A stretch of DNA of 64,000 nt from Chloroflexota bacterium (lineage in GTDB: Bacteria; Chloroflexota; Anaerolineae; Aggregatilineales; Phototrophicaceae): assembly GCA_014338005.1 (NCBI GenBank), contig QUBZ01000005.1:1-64000 (forward strand). Reading direction: 5' to 3'. Made by a program: the position numbers and the translations under genes. How positions within the stretch are numbered: position 1 is the stretch's first letter; every line of letters starts with the position of its first letter. Shown one piece after another: positions 8,736 through 16,761 of this stretch. The notes under the pieces are model-generated. The model saw only the letters and a list, made by a program, of their open reading frames with translations, searched no databases and was not told where the DNA came from.

Positions 8736-9986
8736 ATGACATTCGACCCACAAGCCGTTCGCGCGCGTTTTCCGACACTCCAGTTAAATCCATCGGTCGT
8801 TTTTTTCGATAATCCCGCCGGGACGCAGGTTCCGGGTTCGGTGATCGAGGCGGTGAGCGATTACTACCGGCACATGAACGCCAACTCCGGCGGGGCTTTT
8901 GCCACCAGCCGGCGCACCGACGAAATGGTGCGGGAGGTTCGGCAGCGGGTGGCGGATTTTTTGAACGCGCCGGACGCCGATGAAATCGTGTTCGGGCCGA
9001 ATATGACCACGCTGGCTTTCGCCCTCAGCCGCGCGCTGGCGAAACAGCTTAAGCCCGGTGAGGAAATCGCGCTGACGCGCATGGATCACGATGCCAACGT
9101 CGCGCCCTGGCTGCGGATTGCCGAAGATTACGGGCTGGTGGTGCGCTGGGTGGATATTCGCGCCGAGGACTGTACGCTGGACATGGACAGCCTGGAAGCG
9201 GCGCTGACCGACCGGACGCGCATCGTGGCGACGGTTCATGCTTCCAACGCCGTCGGCACGATCAACCCGGTCGGTCAGATCGCGCAGATGGCGCGCGCCG
9301 CCGGGGCGCTGTACGTGGTGGACGCAGTGCAAAGCGCGCCGCACGTCCCGATTGACGTGCAGGCTATCGGCTGCGATTTTTTGCTCTGTTCGGCCTATAA
9401 GTTTTTCGGGCCGCACATCGGGATTATGTGGGGGCGGCGGGCGCTGCTGGCGGAGCTGCCGGCCTACAAGGTGCGCCCATCGAAAGACCAGCCGCCTTAC
9501 CGCTGGGAAACCGGCACGCCCAGTTTTGAAACCATCGCCGGGGTAGGGGCGGCGGTAGATTACCTGGGATGGCTGGGGCAGGCTTACGGGGCGGCGTTTG
9601 CGGGGTTGTTCAGCGGCTTCGATGGGCGGCGGCTGGCGCTCAAAACGGCGATGGCGGCGGTTGGCGCTTACGAACGCGAACTGGTGGCACACCTGATAGA
9701 CACGCTGCGCCGCGTGCCGGGCGTGCGGGTGTTCGGCATCACCGACCCGGCGCGTTACGAGGCGCGCGTGCCGACCGTCGTTTTCACGCATGAAAAACAT
9801 ACACCCCGCGCGGTGGCGGAATACCTGGCCGGGGCGGGCATTTACGTTTGGGACGGCAACTACTATGCTCAGGAGATTATGGAACGCCTGGGACACGGCG
9901 AACACGGCATGGTGCGCGTCGGCCTGGCGCACTACAACACGCACGCTGAAATTGAACGGCTGGAGGCCGCGCTGATGGCGCTGTAA
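8736..9986 (+). CDS. Class V aminotransferase, cysteine-desulfurase-like
   Basis: A 416-residue PLP enzyme of fold type I resembling SufS/CsdA and the VC1184-type cysteine desulfurase family. The PLP lysine is K222 in SAYKFFGPHIG. Upstream are the FDNPAGTQVP start motif, VHASNAVGT and VVDAVQSAPH. Unlike true desulfurases I see no cysteine in the C-terminal third where the persulfide-forming Cys sits, so it may be a lyase, racemase or epimerase of the same fold. No Fe-S cluster assembly genes are adjacent. It is divergent from the kinase ending at 8561, with a 174-base region between them. A possible promoter there is TTGCCG at 8669-8674 and TATCAT at 8691-8696. Confidence 0.88.
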   Translation: MTFDPQAVRARFPTLQLNPSVVFFDNPAGTQVPGSVIEAVSDYYRHMNANSGGAFATSRRTDEMVREVRQRVADFLNAPDADEIVFGPNMTTLAFALSRALAKQLKPGEEIALTRMDHDANVAPWLRIAEDYGLVVRWVDIRAEDCTLDMDSLEAALTDRTRIVATVHASNAVGTINPVGQIAQMARAAGALYVVDAVQSAPHVPIDVQAIGCDFLLCSAYKFFGPHIGIMWGRRALLAELPAYKVRPSKDQPPYRWETGTPSFETIAGVGAAVDYLGWLGQAYGAAFAGLFSGFDGRRLALKTAMAAVGAYERELVAHLIDTLRRVPGVRVFGITDPARYEARVPTVVFTHEKHTPRAVAEYLAGAGIYVWDGNYYAQEIMERLGHGEHGMVRVGLAHYNTHAEIERLEAALMAL

Positions 9987-9987
9987 G

Positions 9988-10833
9988 TTAGCCGATGATT
10001 TCCTTCGAGACGGCGGCAGCAAGCTGGGCGGAAACCAGTTCCAGCATCAGCACGTTTTCCTGCGTGATCGAGCCGGGCTGATCGCGGCAGGCGACCAGCA
10101 CGCCGTAGCGGTTGCCGCCCAGGATGACCGGCACGCAGGCGACCGCGCCCAGCCGCCCCCTGGCGACCAGTGGATGGTTGGGGGTGTCGTTCGGGCCGGT
10201 GATGCGGCTCTGCCCGCTCTGCGCCACCCAGGCCATCAGGTCGTCCGGCGCGGCCTGTTTGGGCGCGGCAACCTGGATAGGCGGCGGGCCGTCCTGTGCC
10301 TTGAGCGTCAGGCGCAGCGGGTCGGCATTTTCCAGCCGGTAAAAAGCCACGTATTCGTAACCCAGGTTTTTACAGGCGGCCACTGCTGCCTGCTGTTTGC
10401 CGATCTCGCCGGCGGCTTTTCGCAGTTCTTTGGCGAACTGCCGGACGGCGGGCAGGCTATCCGCGCGCAGCGTTTCTAACTGGCGGTCGGACATCAGCCG
10501 GGTGATACGGCGGATCAGATCGTTGTTGGTGAACGGCTCGGTGCTGATTTCGTCGGCCTGGCCGGGCAGTCCAAAATCGGCCTCTTCATCTACCAGGACG
10601 ATGAACAGGCGCGGGTAGCTCTGGCGCAGCTCGGTGATGAACTCGAAGGTATGCCCCATACGGTTGTCCACCACCAGCACGTCTACATGCTGGTTGCGGT
10701 CGGCCAGGACATTCAGCGCGTCGCCCAGGTCAGAAACCAGTTGGACGCGAAAATCCGGGTAGGCCGACAGGTTTTTGTAAAAGCGGCTGGCGTCTTCACG
10801 ACGCACGACGATCAGGACATCTATAGAAGGCAT
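9988..10833 (-). CDS. Pseudo-receiver plus GAF-like domain protein
   Basis: A 281-residue protein. Residues 1-118 have the receiver-domain pattern (hydrophobic strand, D56 in LVVDN, LFIVLVDEE, then a final helix), but the acidic pair is replaced by R11/R12 and the conserved lysine by a glutamate in ISTEPF. Normal Mg-dependent phosphorylation is therefore unlikely. After a helical linker (about 120-155), residues 160-280 look like a GAF domain, with LGAVACVPVILGG and YGVLVACRD. No DNA-binding or output domain is present. A strong GGAGGGGG ribosome-binding site precedes the ATG. It may act as a protein-interaction or ligand-sensing partner of the nearby kinases; this is inference. Confidence 0.75.
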   Translation of the reverse strand: MPSIDVLIVVRREDASRFYKNLSAYPDFRVQLVSDLGDALNVLADRNQHVDVLVVDNRMGHTFEFITELRQSYPRLFIVLVDEEADFGLPGQADEISTEPFTNNDLIRRITRLMSDRQLETLRADSLPAVRQFAKELRKAAGEIGKQQAAVAACKNLGYEYVAFYRLENADPLRLTLKAQDGPPPIQVAAPKQAAPDDLMAWVAQSGQSRITGPNDTPNHPLVARGRLGAVACVPVILGGNRYGVLVACRDQPGSITQENVLMLELVSAQLAAAVSKEIIG

Positions 10834-10875
10834 GATTCCCCCTCCGTAGCATTATGGATAATCCAATTAGACTGT

Positions 10876-10944
10876 GCCTGATCCTGAGTGGACAGCGGGC
10901 TTCAGCCCGTTGCCAGTGGGCTAAAGCCTCACTGTCTATCAGGC
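10876..10944. repeat. Structured intergenic element, predicted three-way junction
   Basis: Outer arms GCCTGAT (10876-10882) and ATCAGGC (10938-10944) pair, then GACAG (10891-10895) with CTGTC (10932-10936). Inside lie two hairpins: CGGGC-TTCA-GCCCG (10896-10909) and AGTGGGC-TAAA-GCC(T)CACT (about 10915-10934). The element fills the gap between the pseudo-receiver gene and the M20 peptidase gene, both on the minus strand. There is no T run on either strand, so it is not a simple terminator. It has the look of a dispersed palindromic repeat, but I saw no second copy in this window. Confidence 0.7.
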
Positions 10945-10965
10945 TCATTCTTTTCCGTTTATCCA

Positions 10966-12120
10966 TTAGTTCAGGCAGTTAGCTGCCGCCAGGGCCAGAA
11001 TAATAAGCTGCCGCAAACCCAAAGATACCGGCTGCGTTTCGATATATTCGTCCAGGCGGTGGGCGTTGCCCCCGCGCGTGATGCCGAGGGTGATCGCGGG
11101 ACAGCCGGCAGCCAGTGGGATATTGGCGTCGGTGCTGCCGTTTTCCAACACCCCCTGGATGCCAACCAGCGCCAGCGCCTCCAGCGCGCCCTGTACCAGG
11201 GCGTGTTCCGGCGGCAGCCTGCCGGCGGGCCGGTCGCCCACGATCTCAATCGAAAAATTTAGGTCTGGCCGGCTGATGGCCTGGACGTGGGCGCGCACCT
11301 CCTGTTCGATCTGCGCCAGGCCGGATGGGTCTTCCGATCTTAAATCCAGCCACAAACCGGCCTGGGCGGCGATGGTGTTGATAGACTGGCCGCCTTCGAT
11401 CACGCCGATATTATAGGTCGTGCGGGGCGACGGCGCCGGGCGCAGTGCTGTGATGCGCGCGCCCAGTTCCAGGATGCCATGTACGGCGCTGGGGCGTCCG
11501 AAGTTGAGCCAGCTGTGACCGCCCTCGGCGGCGGCGGTGATGTGCAGCCGCCGCACAGCGATGCCCGCCCGGTAAACATGGCCGAGCGCCATGCCTTCGA
11601 TGTTGATGACCGTTTGGACGCGGCTTTTCAGGCGGGCGAAGGCTGCTTTCATGCCGCCCAGGTCGCCCATGCCTTCTTCGCGGCTGGTCGCCACAAACCA
11701 GATGTCGCTGCACGGGATGAGGTGGTTTTTTTGCAAAAAGCTCGCCAGCCCCAGCAGGCCGGCCACGCCGATGCTGTTATCCCCCAGGCCGGGGCCGTGA
11801 ATAATCCCCGGCTCGACGCGAATCTGGAGATCGGCATCCTGCGAAAAAACTGTATCGGTATGCGCCGTCACCATCAGGGCAGGGGTGTGGCGGTGTTTGC
11901 CCGGCAGCAGGCCATAAACGTTATAAACGTCGTCCATCTCTACCTGCAAAAGGCGCAGCTCGGCGAACTGCGAGGCGATATAATCGGCGCGCCGGATTTC
12001 GTGGAAGGTCGGGGCTGGGATTTGCTGGATGGCGATGGCCTGTTCCAGCACTTTTTCTGTCAGCGCCGGCAGCGTGTGCCAGTCCAGCGTGCGATTGAAT
12101 TGGGAGACGAAATTTTTCAT
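10966..12120 (-). CDS. M20 family zinc metallopeptidase
   Basis: A 384-residue cytoplasmic peptidase of the M20/ArgE/peptidase T group. The metal and catalytic motifs are VTAHTDTVF (first His and catalytic Asp), GPGLGDNSIGVAGLL (bridging Asp), TSREEGMGDLGG (catalytic Glu pair) and the C-terminal GGNAHRLDEYIE (His ligand). Residues about 190-300 form the lid/dimerisation domain, including the AAEGGHSWLNFG segment typical of M20 members. The start codon has only a weak ribosome-binding site. It is divergent from the regulator at 12279. It probably removes amino acids from small peptides or deacylates an amino acid; the precise substrate is not visible. Confidence 0.9.
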   Translation of the reverse strand: MKNFVSQFNRTLDWHTLPALTEKVLEQAIAIQQIPAPTFHEIRRADYIASQFAELRLLQVEMDDVYNVYGLLPGKHRHTPALMVTAHTDTVFSQDADLQIRVEPGIIHGPGLGDNSIGVAGLLGLASFLQKNHLIPCSDIWFVATSREEGMGDLGGMKAAFARLKSRVQTVINIEGMALGHVYRAGIAVRRLHITAAAEGGHSWLNFGRPSAVHGILELGARITALRPAPSPRTTYNIGVIEGGQSINTIAAQAGLWLDLRSEDPSGLAQIEQEVRAHVQAISRPDLNFSIEIVGDRPAGRLPPEHALVQGALEALALVGIQGVLENGSTDANIPLAAGCPAITLGITRGGNAHRLDEYIETQPVSLGLRQLIILALAAANCLN

Positions 12121-12278
12121 GAGAAGCTCATCAAAGGAAGTTGAGGAATTTTATATCCCGTATAAAGATTATGCCACACAATGGCCTGAAAGAACCTCTA
12201 GAAAGGGGTTTCGTGCTTCTCAAAAGCCCGCTATAATTCCCTTACCCTGATGTTCTAATGTTGGTGTGGAGGTCCTGC

Positions 12279-12983
12279 ATGGAAGCGGCTAGGCTTCTGT
12301 TTGTCGGGCGCATTCAGTCCACTCAAACAACGGCGAGTGCCCTCGAAAAACGTTATCAAGTCCTGGCGGCTTCCAGCGGCAAGCGCGCGCTGGCGCTGGC
12401 TAAAGAACATTCCCCACAGGTGATCGTGCTGGACGCTGTTTCGATGCGAACCCCCGGCGACCGCATCTGCCAGGAACTGCGCGATGGCCTGGTGAATATC
12501 CCGATTGTCCACATTCATCCAGGGCCGAAAGACGCCGCCCAAAGCCGCGCCGATGTGCTGCTGTTCCCCCCGCTTAGCACGCGCCGGCTGTTGAGCGCGA
12601 TCTCCCGCCTTTTGCAGTCCCAGGATGAAAAGGTGATTAGCTGCGGCCCGTTCGCCGTGCATCCGGCGCGGCGCGTTTTGATCGTGGATGGGCAGGAAAC
12701 CCCCTTAACGCCCAAACAGGCTGCCCTGGTGGAGATGTTTTTCCGCCATCCAGGGCAAACCCTGGAGCGTAAAACGCTGATGGAGCAGGTGTGGAACACC
12801 GATTACATGGGCGACACGCGCACCCTGGATGTGCATATCCGCTGGCTGCGTAAAGTCATCGAAGCCGACCCCAGCCGCCCGCGTTATTTACGAACCGTGC
12901 GCGGCGTGGGCTACCGGCTGGAAATCGCCGTTGAACCTGTGCCGGAGGCTGTTCCGGCGCTGCCCCTCGACCTGCCCGTTTAA
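12279..12983 (+). CDS. OmpR-like winged-helix regulator with degenerate receiver
   Basis: A 234-residue regulator. The ATG at 12279 is chosen over 12258 because GGAGGT lies 8 bases before it. Residues 1-115 follow a receiver fold and keep D52 (VIVLD), but the N-terminal acidic pair is replaced by G10/R11 and the Thr and Lys switch residues are absent (LLFPPLS). The C-terminal OmpR-type winged helix is intact (LTPKQAALVEMFF, LDVHIRWLRKVIE, VRGVGYRL), so it should bind DNA. No kinase gene is adjacent. A TATAAT at 12232-12237 may be its -10 element, without a clear -35. It is likely phosphorylation-independent. Confidence 0.85.
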   Translation: MEAARLLFVGRIQSTQTTASALEKRYQVLAASSGKRALALAKEHSPQVIVLDAVSMRTPGDRICQELRDGLVNIPIVHIHPGPKDAAQSRADVLLFPPLSTRRLLSAISRLLQSQDEKVISCGPFAVHPARRVLIVDGQETPLTPKQAALVEMFFRHPGQTLERKTLMEQVWNTDYMGDTRTLDVHIRWLRKVIEADPSRPRYLRTVRGVGYRLEIAVEPVPEAVPALPLDLPV

Positions 12984-12993
12984 CCACCAAAAT

Positions 12994-13014
12994 AAAAAGC
13001 CTGCTGGTGCAGGC
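12994..13014 (-). terminator. Terminator of rpsT
   Basis: On the minus strand GCCTGC-ACCA-GCAGGC (13014-12999) forms a perfect 6-bp hairpin followed by TTTTTATTTT. It lies about 30 bases past the rpsT stop, between convergent genes. Confidence 0.8.
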
Positions 13015-13044
13015 CGATGCAGGTTCGAGCCGGATGCTCGAAAA

Positions 13045-13380
13045 TTATGACCGCGCTTCCAGCGCCGCGAGCTGTTTCATCAGGCGGCTCTTGCGGCGGG
13101 CCGCATTACGCTTGTGGATCGTCCCCCGGCTGGCCGCCATATCCAAGTCCCTGATCGCCGCTTTGGTCGCGGCTCTGGCGGTTTCCAGGTAGCTGCGGTC
13201 GGTTTGCGCCACGCCAATGGCCGCCTTCGTTTTGTCTCTGGCCGCTTCTACATTGCCTTCCGCGATTTCCATGCGGGCGCGTTTAATCAGCGTGCGAACG
13301 CGGGTGCGGTAGACGCGGTTATGCAAACGGCGCTTTTCATTCTGGCGCATCCGCTTGAGCGCCGATTTGTGATTTGCCAT
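13045..13380 (-). CDS. rpsT: 30S ribosomal protein S20
   Basis: A 111-residue basic, helical protein. It starts MANHKSALKRMRQNEKRR, the S20 signature, and has the conserved GTIHKRNAARRKSRL segment near residues 84-98. S20 binds 16S rRNA and helps assemble the small subunit. It is about 20 residues longer than the common bacterial form; the extra residues lie mainly in the middle and at the C-terminus. The gene stands alone, with its own likely promoter (13435-13464) and a clear terminator. Confidence 0.97.
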   Translation of the reverse strand: MANHKSALKRMRQNEKRRLHNRVYRTRVRTLIKRARMEIAEGNVEAARDKTKAAIGVAQTDRSYLETARAATKAAIRDLDMAASRGTIHKRNAARRKSRLMKQLAALEARS

Positions 13381-13434
13381 TCGATTTGCCTCCAGCCCCT
13401 ATTGTGCTGTGTTTTTCCGGGTGAATGAGCCGGA

Positions 13435-13464
13435 ATTTTATCATAACGGCGGCGGTTTTGTCCA
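13435..13464 (-). promoter_or_regulatory. Probable rpsT promoter
   Basis: Read on the minus strand: TGGACA (13464-13459) and TAAAAT (13440-13435), spaced by 18 bases, about 55 bases before the rpsT ATG. By eye only. Confidence 0.45.
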
Positions 13465-13465
13465 G

Positions 13466-13495
13466 TTGGTTTTGGCCGCGCCCGCGTTATATAAT
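13466..13495 (+). promoter_or_regulatory. Probable promoter of the SH3/muramidase/M23 gene
   Basis: TTGGTT (13466-13471) and TATAAT (13490-13495), spaced by 18 bases, lie about 60 bases before the ATG at 13557. The site is back to back with the likely rpsT promoter. It also argues against the longer in-frame start at 13425, which would lie upstream of it. Confidence 0.5.
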
Positions 13496-13556
13496 CAATC
13501 AAAATAGTCTGACGTCGAAACAATTTCGTTTTTACCCGCAGTATGGAAGGTGGAGG

Positions 13557-15854
13557 ATGGCTTCAAAAGGAGAAGTGACGGCGGCGCAGGGTTTGCGTCT
13601 GCGTTCAGGGCCGGGAACGGACTACGGCGTTATAACGGTATTAAGTTATGGGACAAAAGTGGACGTGCTGGAACGCCAGGGCGACTGGCTGCGCGTCCGC
13701 GCGGGCGCGAATGAAGGTTACGCCTTCGCGCAGTACGTGAATATCCTGGTCGAAAACGCGCCGCTGGGTTTCCTCGGCGAGCAGCCGGAACTGCTGGATA
13801 TTCAGCTCGTGCCGGACAAAATCATCCCGACGGATGGGCTGGCGGGGGCGGAACTGGCCGTCGCCCAGACCTGGAACGATTACGGCAATTTGTTGAGCCG
13901 CCTGTCCGACCGGCTGGCGATTCCGGTTAAAGCGGTGGTGGCGGTGCTGGTGGCCGAAAGCAGCGGGCGCGCCTTCGCCGCCGATGGCCGCATGATTATC
14001 CGGTTTGAAAATCACATTTTTTATCGTTACTGGGGCGAGCGGCACGCCGACATTTTTGCGCGTCACTTTCTTTTTGATACCATCTCTCCGGGTAACAACT
14101 GGAAAGGCCACCAGTGGCGGCCTAATACGGAAAGCCCCTGGGTGAGTTTTCATGGCAGCCAAAGCCGAGAATGGGAAGTGCTGGCCTTCGCCCGCACGCT
14201 GGATGATACGGCGGCGCTGTCCAGCATCAGCATGGGCGCGCCGCAGATCATGGGCTTCAACTTCAAGCGCATCGGCTACGAAAGCGTGCAGCATATGTTC
14301 GACCAGTTCGCCCGCAGCGCCCACGCGCAGCTTTTGGCGATGTTCGACGTGGTGAAAGGGCCGGGCGCGACCTCGCCGGCCATCCAGGCGCTGCAAAGCG
14401 GCGATTACCTGACCTTCGCCAGCGCCTACAACGGCCCGGCCAACGCCCTGACCTACGAGAGCATTATCCGCGCGCGCGCCGATATTTTCGACCGGCTCAT
14501 CACGCGCGCCGTCGCCACGCCGCAGCCTGACCGCGACACGCGCGGCCCGGTCGAGACTCCGGCTGCGTCCACGCCCGCGCCCGCCGTGCCGACTCCACCC
14601 CCCGCGCCGACTCCGCCGGCTGCCGCGCCGGTGGTGGTCACACCCCCGCCGCCGCCCCAGCAGCCGACCGTCCTGGTGGCGACCGTCGAGGGACTCAACG
14701 TCCGCCGCAGCCCTTCGGCGGAGGCCGAGGTGATCGAAAAACTGCGGAAAAACGAACCCGTCACGCTGCTGGAGCCGCTGGACGGCGCGCTGGCGAAGAT
14801 GGCCGAAGGCCAGGCCGGGGGCAAGTTTTTGAACATCCGCACCGACGAAAACCGCGAGGGGTACGCCGCCGCCTGGCTGCTGACACCCGGCGATGACTCG
14901 CTGGTGCGACGGACGGTGGATGATTACATCAACGCGATTCCCGACCAGTTCAGCATCCCCGGCGCTTACGACCAGATGCGCGCCGCCGGCGACGTTATCG
15001 GCCTGCCCGACCCGTTCGATACGCTGCCGGTGCAGGTTCGCACGCGCCACCGGCTGGTGAATATGCAGGTGAACGGCTTCGGGCCGAACACCTTCGCGGC
15101 GCGCAACTGGCCGCGTTTTTACAGCCGCGTGGGCGGAATGCACAACGGCTACGATTTCATCATCGAAACCGGCACGCCGCTGTCGGCGGTGAGCGATGGT
15201 GTTATCATCAAAAACTGGCCGTTTATGGCCGACCCAAAGGATAAATCGCTGGTGCTGTGGTGCTTTTTGCCGGAGCGGTTTAAGGACGCGCAAGGCCGGC
15301 GCATGATGAGCAACGTGCTGGTGGCCTATGCCCACATGAGTGACAACCGGGTTAAAAACCAGTTCGACGTGGTGAAAGCGAGCGACGTGATCGGCATCAG
15401 CGGCACACCGGGCGGCCAGGGTTTTAACGATCACCTGCACCTGGAAGTGCATCTGTTAAGCGGTAATACGGCCTTTCGTAACGTGCGCGGCCTCGCGCCC
15501 CGCAAGCTGCTCCAGCCGTACAGCCGCCCACAGCCGTACAGCAACCAGGTTCCCTGGAATCCGATCTGGTTTTTCAGCAAGCGTGTCATTCGCTACCTGC
15601 TGTACCAGGGTAAAACCATCGGCTACGGCGGCCAGCCGGCCTATCCGACTCCGGCCACGCTTCAGGCGATGGGCGCGGGACACCTGCCGCCGCTCAACGA
15701 ATTTACGCTGGCCTTTTTCGAGTACGGCATCCCGGTCATCTGGCAGAACAGCGGCAAAGCCTGGCCGGATGGCGTGGCGACGACCGATACGCTGCCGGAT
15801 GTCATCAGCCGGTTCGAGCGGTTTGAGCCGTATGAGGCGTCATTTCTGGACTGA
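13557..15854 (+). CDS. Dual cell-wall hydrolase: SH3b, N-acetylmuramidase, SH3b, M23 peptidase
   Basis: A 765-residue multidomain protein. Residues about 5-68 are a bacterial SH3 domain (GLRLRSGPGTDYG). About 110-320 match the N-acetylmuramidase domain first called DUF3380, with the probable catalytic E134 in VAESSGRAF and a later GAPQIMGFNF. A Pro/Ala/Thr-rich linker follows (about 325-375), then a second SH3-like domain (GLNVRRSPSAEAE). About 515-650 form an M23-type LytM domain with H529 and D533 (HNGYD) and H626/H628 (HLHLE). It should cut both glycan and peptide of peptidoglycan. The ATG at 13557 has a GGAGG-type site and leaves no signal peptide. A longer start at 13425 adds a weak hydrophobic stretch but is less convincing. 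Confidence 0.85.
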   Translation: MASKGEVTAAQGLRLRSGPGTDYGVITVLSYGTKVDVLERQGDWLRVRAGANEGYAFAQYVNILVENAPLGFLGEQPELLDIQLVPDKIIPTDGLAGAELAVAQTWNDYGNLLSRLSDRLAIPVKAVVAVLVAESSGRAFAADGRMIIRFENHIFYRYWGERHADIFARHFLFDTISPGNNWKGHQWRPNTESPWVSFHGSQSREWEVLAFARTLDDTAALSSISMGAPQIMGFNFKRIGYESVQHMFDQFARSAHAQLLAMFDVVKGPGATSPAIQALQSGDYLTFASAYNGPANALTYESIIRARADIFDRLITRAVATPQPDRDTRGPVETPAASTPAPAVPTPPPAPTPPAAAPVVVTPPPPPQQPTVLVATVEGLNVRRSPSAEAEVIEKLRKNEPVTLLEPLDGALAKMAEGQAGGKFLNIRTDENREGYAAAWLLTPGDDSLVRRTVDDYINAIPDQFSIPGAYDQMRAAGDVIGLPDPFDTLPVQVRTRHRLVNMQVNGFGPNTFAARNWPRFYSRVGGMHNGYDFIIETGTPLSAVSDGVIIKNWPFMADPKDKSLVLWCFLPERFKDAQGRRMMSNVLVAYAHMSDNRVKNQFDVVKASDVIGISGTPGGQGFNDHLHLEVHLLSGNTAFRNVRGLAPRKLLQPYSRPQPYSNQVPWNPIWFFSKRVIRYLLYQGKTIGYGGQPAYPTPATLQAMGAGHLPPLNEFTLAFFEYGIPVIWQNSGKAWPDGVATTDTLPDVISRFERFEPYEASFLD

Positions 15855-15857
15855 TAA

Positions 15858-15921
15858 ACAATAGAAAAACAATAGAAAAACAATAGAAAAACAATAGAAA
15901 AACAATAGAAAAACAATAGAA
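15858..15921. repeat. Six 11-bp tandem repeats with phased A-tracts
   Basis: The unit ACAATAGAAAA is repeated at 15858, 15869, 15880, 15891, 15902 and 15913, the last copy being incomplete. Each unit carries an A-tract, so A5 runs recur once per 11 bp, close to one helical turn, which is the pattern of intrinsically bent DNA. It fills the whole gap between the stop at 15854 and the ribosome-binding site (GAAGGA) of the next gene. Confidence 0.95.
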
Positions 15922-15929
15922 GGATCGGC

Positions 15930-16757
15930 ATGTCTCCATGTTTCATTCGCCGGCTGACGCCGGACGGCCTGCAAACCGTGCCTTACACCGCCGGTTCGCT
16001 GGCCGAGGCCGCCCGCTTCGAACCGGGGGAGGGTGTTTACACCGTCACCAACACCTATCACACCTTCCGGGTTTTGAAGTTCGACGCGCACCTGTCCCGG
16101 CTAGAAGAATCAGCACGGCGCGAGGGCATACCGCTTCGGCTCGACCGGCGGGCGCTGCGGGCGGCGCTGCGCGAGATGATCGGACAGGCGGGGTATGGCG
16201 ATACGCGCTTTCGCATTACCGTACCCCGCGCCGATCGTGATACACTCATCCTGTCTTTAGAGCCGTTCCAGCCCCCGCCGCCGGAGGTTTACGAACAGGG
16301 CGTGCGGTGCGTCACTCTGCCGGACAGCGCACGCCAAAACCCCATCTCCAAAAATGTCGCCTGGATGCACGAACGCGAGCGGCTCGCGCTGCCGCCGGGG
16401 ATTTATACCGGCCTGCTGCTGGATGCCGATGGTTTTATTCTGGAAGGGCTAAGCAGCAACTTTTATGCCGTCCAGGACGGCCAACTGTATACCGCCGGGG
16501 CAGGCGTGCTGCCCGGAATCGCGCAGCAGATCGTTTTTGCGGTCGCGCCGGGGGTGCTGCCGCTGTGTTTAGAGCCGGTGAATGTGCGCGATGTGCCGCG
16601 CCTGGACGAAGCCTTCATCACCAGCAGCAGCCGGGGAATCGTGCCGGTGGTCGAGATAGACGGCCTGGCAGTCGGCGCAGGCAGGCCGGGGATATATACG
16701 CAGGCGCTTTGGGCGGCTTACCGTGACTGGGTGCAGGCGCACCTGGAGCCGCTGTAG
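15930..16757 (+). CDS. Class IV aminotransferase / aminodeoxychorismate lyase-like
   Basis: A 275-residue PLP enzyme of fold type IV (IlvE, D-amino acid transaminase, PabC). It has the YHTFRVLKFDAHLSRLE start region, a lysine in NPISKNVAW (candidate PLP lysine), the LEGLSSNFYAV motif that binds the PLP phosphate side, and the C-terminal ITSSSRGIVPVVEIDG. The length fits the family. Whether it acts on branched-chain amino acids or on aminodeoxychorismate cannot be decided; a folate role would fit folE/folB/folK 4-6 kb away, but the link is weak. Its leader contains the phased A-tract repeat. Confidence 0.88.
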   Translation: MSPCFIRRLTPDGLQTVPYTAGSLAEAARFEPGEGVYTVTNTYHTFRVLKFDAHLSRLEESARREGIPLRLDRRALRAALREMIGQAGYGDTRFRITVPRADRDTLILSLEPFQPPPPEVYEQGVRCVTLPDSARQNPISKNVAWMHERERLALPPGIYTGLLLDADGFILEGLSSNFYAVQDGQLYTAGAGVLPGIAQQIVFAVAPGVLPLCLEPVNVRDVPRLDEAFITSSSRGIVPVVEIDGLAVGAGRPGIYTQALWAAYRDWVQAHLEPL

Positions 16758-16761
16758 CGGC

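Noticed and set aside
8562-8753. N-terminal extension of the kinase at 6966
   Set aside because: The extra 64 residues have no domain, and a GTG with a GAGAG site gives the expected protein; the extension also overlaps the divergent gene at 8736.
13641-15452. Open frame of about 600 codons opposite the SH3/muramidase/M23 gene
   Set aside because: The plus-strand product has four recognised domains and a good ribosome-binding site. The minus frame has a shadow composition and no start signal.
13557-15854. Prophage lysis module
   Set aside because: The hydrolase has phage-lysin-like domains, but no holin, tail, capsid, integrase or other phage gene is nearby.
15858-15921. Possible CRISPR array
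   Set aside because: Units are only 11 bp, contiguous and without spacers; no cas genes are nearby.
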